The notes below the pieces were generated by a model. The model did no database searches. It had not been told where the DNA came from and saw nothing but the letters and a program-made list of their open reading frames with translations. From contig CAYSBC010000010.1 in NCBI GenBank assembly GCA_964429195.1, positions 1-40,141 on the forward strand: a stretch of 40,141 bases of DNA, in the 5' to 3' direction. Every line of letters starts with the position of its first letter. Within the stretch, counting starts at the first letter, position 1. The DNA is from JBBAFM01 sp041655415. Lineage in GTDB: Bacteria; Bacillota; Clostridia; Peptostreptococcales; JAAYPU01. Below are positions 25,416 to 32,600 of this stretch, piece by piece. The position numbers and the translations under genes were made by a program.

Positions 25416-25934
25416 ATGGCTGAATGGCTTAATATAATTACATTTGGTTTATTGATATTTTGGAACATCATAGAAATAATAAAATCCATAAAAATCAATT
25501 TGACTTATTATAAAATTACGACTATTCCTCTAAATAAGGAAAGTTATAAATTTGTAAATGTATGTTATTTAATAGGGATTATAGCGTTTGTTTTTTACAT
25601 AAGGAACAGTATTTATACTATTATTGATATGAATAAGTATGAAATTCCTCTATTAACACGTATTGCAACATCAAAATTAATGTTAAATATATATTTATTT
25701 TCTTTATTATCGCGTGCTTATTGGAGAGAATATAAATGCAATTTTTTCGTCGATGATGGAATCTTCATAAAAAACAACCTGGTCTCTTGGGAGCAAATAG
25801 AAAATTATGAAATAAATAATCATGATGTAAAAATAAATTATATTAACCATAAAGGACATGAAAAAAGTCATTTAGTAAAAAATAATAAGAATTCAGATGA
25901 ACTATTAAAAAAAATAAGAACAAAAGCCCAGTAA
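25416..25934 (+). CDS. Membrane protein with C-terminal DUF5673/PH-like domain
   Basis: Function unknown. AGGAGG lies 6 nt before the ATG at 25416, which I prefer to an in-frame ATG at 25335; 172 residues. Hydrophobic helices lie near residues 4-24, 48-66 and 88-104. A soluble C-terminal part follows, with the strand pattern NFFVDDGIFIKNNLVSWEQIENYEI followed by a Lys-rich end; this pattern is usual in small bacterial PH-like or DUF5673 domains. Base composition is more AT-rich than the housekeeping neighbours, in line with an accessory region. Its stop lies in the loop of the downstream terminator. Confidence 0.6.
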   Translation: MAEWLNIITFGLLIFWNIIEIIKSIKINLTYYKITTIPLNKESYKFVNVCYLIGIIAFVFYIRNSIYTIIDMNKYEIPLLTRIATSKLMLNIYLFSLLSRAYWREYKCNFFVDDGIFIKNNLVSWEQIENYEINNHDVKINYINHKGHEKSHLVKNNKNSDELLKKIRTKAQ

Positions 25935-25949
25935 TTAATGCTGGGCTTT
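25923..25949 (+). terminator. Terminator overlapping the stop of the membrane protein
   Basis: AAAGCCCAG (25923-25931) and CTGGGCTTT (25941-25949) form a 9-bp stem whose loop contains the TAA stop, followed by ATTT. The same hairpin appears at 26078-26104, but that is the duplicated contig end, not a second terminator. Confidence 0.8.
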
Positions 25950-25973
25950 ATTTCGATTATATGCCAATTATTT

Positions 25974-26073
25974 NNNNNNNNNNNNNNNNNNNNNNNNNNN
26001 NNNNNNNNNNNNNNNNNNNNNNNNNNNNNNNNNNNNNNNNNNNNNNNNNNNNNNNNNNNNNNNNNNNNNNNNN
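25974..26073. other. 100-N gap caused by an unmerged 55-bp contig overlap
   Basis: The 55 bp ending at the gap (25919-25973) are identical to the 55 bp starting after it (26074-26128), each abutting the N run exactly. This is what two contigs sharing a k-mer-length end look like. The true sequence probably has one copy and no gap. Confidence 0.9.
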
Positions 26074-26166
26074 AACAAAAGCCCAGTAATTAATGCTGGG
26101 CTTTATTTCGATTATATGCCAATTATTTTAAATATCTGTTGATTATTTTCGGTAATCATCATATAG

Positions 26167-26349
26167 ATTGTTGAGAAAGATGGTGGGATTTTTCTATGTC
26201 CTGTAGTTATATATCCCAAAACAGAGATGCTCCGTATTGCAAAGCTTATTAAGGAAGCGGATGTTGATTATAAAAGTGGTAAATCAAAAGCCTATGAAGA
26301 TGTCGACAAAATGTTTCTGGACATGGGGATCAATATGGATGAAATTTAG
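26167..26349 (+). pseudogene. C-terminal fragment of an antitoxin-like protein
   Basis: An open frame of 60 codons, with no start in its first 20, reads IVEKDGGIFLCPVVIYPKTE and then continues with EMLRIAKLIKEAD, YKSGKSKAYEDVDKMFLDMG and a TAG. The layout, a short beta edge followed by a helix and a 'Y/F-x-D-V-D-x-M/L-F' end, resembles the C-terminus of RelB/DinJ- or AbrB-type antitoxins. The N-terminal DNA-binding part is missing and no toxin gene follows. An internal ATG at 26227 would give 40 residues without a ribosome site. Treat it as a decayed remnant. Confidence 0.35.
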
Positions 26350-26402
26350 AATAATTGCTACAAAATCGTTTGGAAATGAGACAATACTCTTTAAGGTATT
26401 AA

Positions 26403-26711
26403 ATGATTAGGAAGGGGATTAAAATTAGTAATATGGGAGATCTTAATAAAGATATTGAAGAATTAAAAGATTGGCAAAATGAACAGTATAGTCCAGGGAA
26501 TTATATTGGTACAGGTAAGGTGCCGAGACCAATAATGGGATTAACAAAGTTCCCAATAATATTGCTTATAATAGGTGTTTTAATATTAGTTGTTGGTGTT
26601 TTTTTGTTATATCTTGAGAAGTATAGTATTGGCATGATAAATTTAATTTTAGGCATGCCTTTTTTATATGGGGGCATTGCACGAATTAGAAAATATAAAA
26701 GAATGAGATAA
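26403..26711 (+). CDS. Small two-helix membrane protein
   Basis: Function unknown. The 102-residue product starts MIRKGIKISNMGDLNKDIEE, has a hydrophilic N-terminal third with KDWQNEQYSPGNYIGTGKVP, and then two membrane helices (about 50-68 and 73-90) ending in a basic RIRKYKRMR. TTAAGG lies 9 nt before this ATG. The alternative ATG at 26433 has AGGAAGGGG, but too far away. No partner or domain is recognised. Its AT content matches the neighbouring accessory fragments. Confidence 0.5.
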   Translation: MIRKGIKISNMGDLNKDIEELKDWQNEQYSPGNYIGTGKVPRPIMGLTKFPIILLIIGVLILVVGVFLLYLEKYSIGMINLILGMPFLYGGIARIRKYKRMR

Positions 26712-27114
26712 ATCCAAGCAGACAATAAAAGATACCTTTCCAATACTACTCCTGAACATATACCTAAATTATTTTTCACAGGTAGATGGCAAACTTATTT
26801 TAAACAATGAGTCAATCAATAAAAAGGATAACTATAAAATTATATTTGAAAGTTTCAAGCCACAAAATGCTATAGGTAATGAAGAATATATTTTTTCTAT
26901 TACGTTGCAAGAAAATCGAGTTTTAATTAATAGTTCCAGCGATATATATATTTATGACATTTTGACAAATAACCTATCAAAATTCGAAAACCCCGATTAT
27001 AAACCAGAAAAACATTATATTCTATGCCAAGGCAATGATAATAAATTTTCTATGTTCTATGATGGAAGTATTTATATTGAAAAGGCTCCAGAAGGTCAAA
27101 AAGATAATGAGTAG
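26707..27114 (+). pseudogene. Headless ORF encoding a beta-rich fragment
   Basis: After a TGA at 26704 the frame stays open for 135 codons to TAG at 27114 but has no ATG until 26905 and no ribosome site. The product (FSQVDGKLILNNESI...SSSDIYIYDILTNNLSKFEN...MFYDGSIYIEKAPEG) alternates short hydrophobic strands and polar turns, as in periplasmic beta-propeller or DUF5050-like repeats. I infer that the 5' part was deleted, possibly with the junction beside the preceding small gene. Function cannot be assigned. Confidence 0.4.
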
Positions 27115-27153
27115 TGGCGACCACCCATTATCTTTGCGCAACTTTCACAGAAT

Positions 27154-28332
27154 CTATTTGTCCCAGTCTAAGAGTCTTCTTTCTCCCTCTAGTTTTTGGA
27201 TTTCGGTAATATCTTGAGCAATTTCAAGAACACCCTTATAATTATTATCTTGATCTCTTAAGGCAAAGAATTGTATCAATATCTTTTTGCCTTTTAAATC
27301 TATCCAGAATTTAGCTACATCTTTTGTGCCATTTTTAAATTCTTCGACTATTTTTTCTACTACATGGACACTATCAGGCGGATGGCAGTTTTTAACTTCC
27401 CGCCCTATTACTGCAGGGGACCTAGGGAAAAATCTGTCTTTAGCCTTGCTAAAATATCTTACCTTATTGTTTTCGTCCACAAATGTCAGGTCTATTGTAA
27501 GGGTATCCAGTATTCTGACTATTTGATTAAATGTCAATTCGCCTGTCTCGGTTTTGAGAAGATAATCACCATAATCAACTTTTTCTTCTACATGGTCCAC
27601 ATCAGCAACCTTGTTAATAAACGGGAAGGTATATTCAAAGCTTTGTTTATACATTTCCTCCCATTCTTCTTTACTAAGAGTCTCAATTGCCGAAGGGAAT
27701 AAAATCAACTTTTCTTGATTGGTCAATCCTCTCATGCTCTTAAAAAGCGCTGCAAATCGATGTCTTATTTTAGCCGAATCAATTTTAGCTTCATCCTTGA
27801 TGCCTGTTACCTTTTTTAGCCTATTTCTCACAACATCATGCAATGCCCACATAATAGAAACGCCAACAAATTTATCATCGTTTTTCTCCATGTATGGAAA
27901 TAAGATGGTCTCTTTCTTTACATAATGAGGAATAAATGCTCCTAATTCATCAGCTTTTTGAGATAGTTCATTGAGTACCGTGTTTAAATCATCGTTTTCC
28001 AGCAACTTTTCTATTTCGTCGATCCTATGTAAGAGAGCATCATTTTCGTCTTTTAAGTCTTTTAAAAACTTATAATTATGAATGTCATCATACTGATAAG
28101 CAGATAAACTTTTCTCAAAGGCGTCTATAGCATGCTCGATAAAGACAAGGACATCATCTGCCTTTAGTTTATCATCCAAGAGGTCATTAAAAATTGTAAA
28201 GGTTTCTTGCGGGGTTACGCTATCAATATCCTCTTTATATTGATGATAAAGATCTTCCGGATTACCCCCTTGATGTAGTTCCATAACGTATTTTTTTAAT
28301 GTCGCAATTCTTTTTTTATCTTCTCCAGCCAC
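27154..28332 (-). CDS. DUF438 domain protein with hemerythrin-like helices and PAS domain
   Basis: Likely redox or gas-responsive sensor of unknown output. The 392-residue product has an N-terminal DUF438 segment (about 10-75). A helical hemerythrin-like region follows (about 80-235), with HYVKKETILFPYM and MWALHDVV supplying His and Glu residues of the type used for a di-iron site. A PAS domain (about 268-380) contains NCHPPDSVHVVEKI and ends IAQDITEIQKLEGERRLLDW. The start is GTG at 28332 with GAGAGGAGTG before it. An FNR-like palindrome lies about 50 bp upstream. DUF438-hemerythrin-PAS proteins are common in anaerobes; the exact ligand is unproven. Confidence 0.85.
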   Translation of the reverse strand: MAGEDKKRIATLKKYVMELHQGGNPEDLYHQYKEDIDSVTPQETFTIFNDLLDDKLKADDVLVFIEHAIDAFEKSLSAYQYDDIHNYKFLKDLKDENDALLHRIDEIEKLLENDDLNTVLNELSQKADELGAFIPHYVKKETILFPYMEKNDDKFVGVSIMWALHDVVRNRLKKVTGIKDEAKIDSAKIRHRFAALFKSMRGLTNQEKLILFPSAIETLSKEEWEEMYKQSFEYTFPFINKVADVDHVEEKVDYGDYLLKTETGELTFNQIVRILDTLTIDLTFVDENNKVRYFSKAKDRFFPRSPAVIGREVKNCHPPDSVHVVEKIVEEFKNGTKDVAKFWIDLKGKKILIQFFALRDQDNNYKGVLEIAQDITEIQKLEGERRLLDWDK

Positions 28333-28370
28333 AAAATCACTCCTCTCTGAATCTTTAATTAAGATAGTTG

Positions 28371-28394
28371 TTTGATGCCCTGATTTACATCAAC
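28371..28394 (-). promoter_or_regulatory. FNR/CRP-type box upstream of the DUF438 gene
   Basis: CTGAT-TTAC-ATCAA (28380-28393) differs from the symmetric FNR consensus TTGAT-N4-ATCAA at one position. The wider inverted repeat TTGATG-N10-CATCAA also lies here (28372-28393). Either could bind a CRP/FNR-family regulator. Confidence 0.45.
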
Positions 28395-28482
28395 CTAAAC
28401 ATCAAAATGTGATACAATCTGCCATGTGCCATTTCCGAATGAATGAGGAAATAAAGGCACGGCATAAAATCCGCCGGAGGCA

Positions 28483-28516
28483 GATATAATATCCTCGGTT
28501 TTGAGGATATTATATC
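28483..28516. repeat. Perfect 14-bp hairpin between the divergent DUF438 and fic genes
   Basis: GATATAATATCCTC (28483-28496) pairs with 28503-28516 across a 6-nt loop GGTTTT. No T-tract follows on either strand, so an operator or RNA structure is more likely than a terminator. The rest of 28395-28590 shows no gene. Confidence 0.65.
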
Positions 28517-28595
28517 ATAATAAATGGAAAGATAGGGTGGAGATAGCAGCAGGCGAATTTGAGCCGGAGTCTATTTTAGAATATCCATTAACATC

Positions 28596-28646
28596 ATTCC
28601 GGTAATTTGAATTGGGTTATTCCGATGGCGTTGACACTATTCCGAT
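28596..28646 (+). promoter_or_regulatory. Three ATTCCG(A/G)T repeats over the fic promoter
   Basis: ATTCCGGT (28596), ATTCCGAT (28619) and ATTCCGAT (28639) are spaced 23 and 20 bp. The last two flank the -35, one in the spacer between -35 and -10. Spacing near two helical turns suggests binding of one protein to one DNA face; the fic product itself has a HTH. Confidence 0.5.
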
Positions 28647-28659
28647 AATATGGTACAAT
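28631..28659 (+). promoter_or_regulatory. Promoter of the fic gene
   Basis: Perfect TTGACA (28631-28636), 17 bp ending in TGG, and TACAAT (28654-28659): a strong sigma-A promoter with extended -10. Confidence 0.85.
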
Positions 28660-28681
28660 TCTTAAGAACGGAGGGATGTTT

Positions 28682-29575
28682 ATGTTCATGAGCGTAAAGC
28701 AAGCCGCAGAAAAATGGGGTATTTCAGATAGACGAATACGAGTTTTGTGTTCCGAAGGGAAAATCCCCGGTGCATATCGAGAGGGGCGCGCGTGGAAGAT
28801 CCCTGGAGATTCAGTAAAGCCTGCTGATGGGAGGTATAAGTCCAAAGAAAGTCTCTTGGATATGATCGATTGCAAGAAAAAAGAGTTAGATACTATGCGT
28901 CCTATGACACAAGGAGAAGTTGAAAGGCTGGGAGAGCAGTTTGTTGTAGAATACACCTACAACTCCAATGCAATAGAGGGTAATATACTCACCTTGCGAG
29001 AAACGGATATGGTTCTACGGGGTCTTACTATCGACCAAAAACCATTGAAAGACCACCTGGAGGTTGTTGGCCATAAAGAAGCATTTGACTTCGTCAGTGA
29101 ACTTACAAAAAACAAGGTCCCAATGAGTGAGAGTATTATTAAGCAAATTCACTATTTGGTACTTACAGATAAAAGGGAAGACCGAGGAGTCTATCGCCGT
29201 ATTCCTGTTCGTATTATGGGGGCAAAGCACGAACTCGTACAGCCCTATCTTATTCAACCTAAAATGGAACAGCTCATGGTTGATTATGCTCGTAGCAGGG
29301 AGCACATTGTTAGGAAGTTAGCGCGTTTTCATATAGAATTTGAGGGAATTCATCCTTTCATTGATGGAAACGGACGAACCGGTCGATTGCTTGTAAACTT
29401 TGAATTCATGAAAGCAGGTTTTCCACCGATTGACATTAAGTTTACCGATCGCATTGCATATTACAATGCTTTTGATGAGTATTATGAAAAAAACAATCTT
29501 TCAGCAATGGAGAAATTGTTTGCAAGATATTTAAATGAGCGACTGGATATGTATTTGCAGATTTTGCAGGATTAA
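28682..29575 (+). CDS. HTH-Fic fusion protein (predicted autoinhibited AMP transferase)
   Basis: Fic enzymes transfer AMP (or another nucleotide) to Ser, Thr or Tyr of target proteins. I take the ATG at 28682, 6 nt after GAGGG (297 residues); ATGs at 28676 and 28688 are alternatives. The N-terminus is a MerR/excisionase-type winged helix (about 4-48: SVKQAAEKWGISDRRIRVLC...GKIPGAYREGRAWKIPGDSV). The Fic core has the inhibitory motif S95-N-A-I-E99-G in an N-terminal helix (class II, acting in cis) and the complete active site HPFIDGNGRTGR from H224. All catalytic residues are intact. No antitoxin is adjacent, as expected for a built-in inhibitor. The HTH plus repeats over its promoter suggest autoregulation (inference). 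The A2M gene starts 63 bp downstream. Confidence 0.9.
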   Translation: MFMSVKQAAEKWGISDRRIRVLCSEGKIPGAYREGRAWKIPGDSVKPADGRYKSKESLLDMIDCKKKELDTMRPMTQGEVERLGEQFVVEYTYNSNAIEGNILTLRETDMVLRGLTIDQKPLKDHLEVVGHKEAFDFVSELTKNKVPMSESIIKQIHYLVLTDKREDRGVYRRIPVRIMGAKHELVQPYLIQPKMEQLMVDYARSREHIVRKLARFHIEFEGIHPFIDGNGRTGRLLVNFEFMKAGFPPIDIKFTDRIAYYNAFDEYYEKNNLSAMEKLFARYLNERLDMYLQILQD

Positions 29576-29638
29576 ATAAAGATAAGATATCTTTAAGATG
29601 TGACTGAATTTTATAAAGAAAATAGGGGGGCGGTAGGA

Positions 29639-32600
29639 TTGAAAATAAGACTTAAAAAAAGACGGTTGATGGCGATACTTTTGGTGTTGTGTATGGCATG
29701 GGTCAGCGTTGGCTGTAAGCCCGATGAGGTAGATATCAGCGGGGAGTTTGAGACACTGGAGGATTTAATCAGTCGCTCTGCAGAAACTGTTAGGATCAGT
29801 GCTACAAACGAGGATGAATCAGGCATAGATGTTAATTCCAGCTTTAAAATCACTGCTGTTAAGGACATGGATTTATCCTTAGATAAATCATCTGTTAAGG
29901 TTATACCGGATCAATCCTTTACTCTTGACAAAGTATCTAAAAGCGAATACACCTTGAAATTTGATGAAGAGTTAAAAACGAACAGTATTTATAGTATTGC
30001 TGTTGATAATGAAGACAAAGGAATTCATTTATCAAAAGCCTTTCAAACACGAAACAAATTCAACATTAGGAGTACACTTCCTAGAAATGCCGCAACCTAT
30101 GTACCTGTTAATTCAGGGATTGAAATTACTTTTACTCAGGGTAACATAAATAGCATGGATGAATTTTTTGAAATAAGCCCGGCAGTTAAAGGAACATTTG
30201 AAACCCATAAGGAGACAATTGTCTTTGTACCCGAGAAGCTGGATTATGGAACGGTATATACAGTAAAACTTAAACAAGGAATCAGCGTAAAAAATAGCAG
30301 CGAAGTGATTGAAGAGGATTATATCTTTCAATTTCAGACGGAAATGCAGAGCACGCCTAAGGACAATTATCATTTAAGCTTTATCAATAGCTTTTATAAT
30401 TTTACTTCCAAGGAGGTGCCGGCATTAGCTCTTTATGCAGACCAATACTATAGAGATAAGGAGCTGGATGTCAAACTTTATAGCTATGATACGGTGGAAA
30501 AATTTGTGATGGAGTTAGAGAAGTATCAGGAAGTCCCTTTCTGGGCTGCAAGAAATAGCCAAGACAATCTTTTTGATAAATCAAAGCTGGAGGAAGCCAT
30601 GTCCTTTAAAGGCAAAATAATTGACTTAGGCAGTCCATGGTACAAGCAAATACTAGAGTTTCCTTCTAATGTCGATGAAGGATATTATCTTGTGTCGATA
30701 GCCTATGGAGATAAAGAATACATAGTCCCTATGCAGGTCAATGATATGTCTGTTTATATGATGCTGGGAAAGGACAAGTCCCTGGCATGGATTCATGATA
30801 GCCTGACGGGAGAACCCTTGTCTGGCGTCAGTGTAAAGGGTCAGGGTATTGTATCCGCTTCCAGCAACAATGAAGGCATCATAGAATTTAAATACGATTA
30901 TGAGAAGGAAACAAATCAATATGTGATAACCCTATCCAAGAAGGACCGGTTATCCTTTGTAACCTCTATCCAAAATTATTACAATCCTTATATGTACCAA
31001 GATGACCTAGCCAATGCCAGAGAAAAATATTGGACCTATATCTATTTAGATCGTGGGAAGTATTTACCTGATGATACGATACAAATCTGGGGCGTGGCAA
31101 AACCTAGAAAGGATGGGAAACTGGATAAGCTTACAGTCCAATTAGAAAAATATGCTTATGATTTATATCGTGAAAGCACATCAGCTGTGATAAGGTCAGA
31201 AGAGGTTAAGCTATCGCCTTATGGTACTTATACCAGCTCTTTAAAACATGAAAACCTTAACCCTGGATCCTATTTTATAACAGTAAGGTCAGGGGATGAA
31301 ATACTGGAACGAAGGTACCTTACCATAGAAAAATATACGAAGCCCGCTTATAAGATTGCTGTGAGCACGGACAAAAAAGCCTATTTCATAGGGGAGGATG
31401 TTCATTTAGATATGCAGGCCTCCTTCTTTGAAGGTTCACCGGTAGCGGGATTAAAGCTTAATTATAGGGGAGACTCTTGGGATTTCTTTATTAAAACCAT
31501 GAAAGGAAGCTTAACATGCAATAGCAGCGGGGAAGCATCTGTAAAGCTCAGGCCACAGCTTTTGACTTCCGATAAAGAGCCTGTAAGTTGGCAACCTCGC
31601 AATGTTAATTATACAGCTTATAATGCTACTGCTGAGGAAGAAGAAGTGTACGGCTATACTTCTATTCAGGTTTTCCCTCGGGATATCATGATTGATGGAA
31701 AAGGCAAGGTAGAAAACGGTAAGTTCATTGTCGAAATAGGAAGTCACAAAATAAATCTCCAACAATTGAACAAGCAGGGTGCCTCGAGTGGGACCTTGGA
31801 AGATTTTAAAGGAGCAACAATCGATGTAGCCTTAAGTGGGCAGCTGATAGAGGAAAGATGGGATAAAAAAGAAGTTGGGCAATACTACGACTACATAAAT
31901 AAAGTAACCCGAAAAAAATATGAGTATTTTCGCGTAAAGAATGTACTGGATGAATTTCAAGTCAACACGGTTAAGGGTAAGGCAATCTACCAGCTTCCTA
32001 GCAAAGATTTTTCAACTCAAAGAACTTACTACGTGGAGCTTACAGGAAATGACCAAAAGAATAGGCCGGTAAAAGAGACGATTTATCTTTACCAATCTTT
32101 CCTCAATGCACAGCAGCTTGAAAGCATGGAAATAGCGGATAGCTATTCTTACAGGGAAGCTGAAGATGATTTCAACTACAAAGTTGGTGAAAAAGCAAAT
32201 ATTATATTGCTTAAGAACGAAGAGGAGTTTGAGATGGACTCAAAAGGGAGAGCCTTCTATGTCATTCTTAAGGACGGCATACAAAGCTTCCACTTAGCAA
32301 AGGATACAAAATTAAACATTGCATTCTTATCCGAATATATTCCTAATGCTTATGTGAAGATGGTTTATTTTGATGGCAGTAAAATTCACGATGTGGGAAT
32401 GTTTAATCTCAACTATGACTATTCGGAAAAGGAGCTCAACATCAAGGTTACCCCTGATAAAGACAGCTATAAGCCTCAAGAAACGGTTCGTTTAAGCATA
32501 GAAGTCAGAGACAAGGATAATAAGCCAAGTGAAGCAGAGGTCAATATCAGTGCGGTTGATGAGGCCTTCTTTGCCATGTGGAATCAATGGGTTGACACAC

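Noticed and set aside
25919..26128. A real 55-bp direct repeat flanking a gap
   Set aside because: Exact abutment to the N run on both sides and a k-mer-like length point to an assembly artefact, not biology.
27035..27217. 60-codon plus-strand frame running into the DUF438 gene
   Set aside because: It overlaps the headless ORF in another frame and then the antisense of DUF438; no ribosome site.
28676..28681. Earliest ATG of the fic gene
   Set aside because: It directly abuts the GAGGG ribosome site, leaving no spacing; the ATG at 28682 is well placed.
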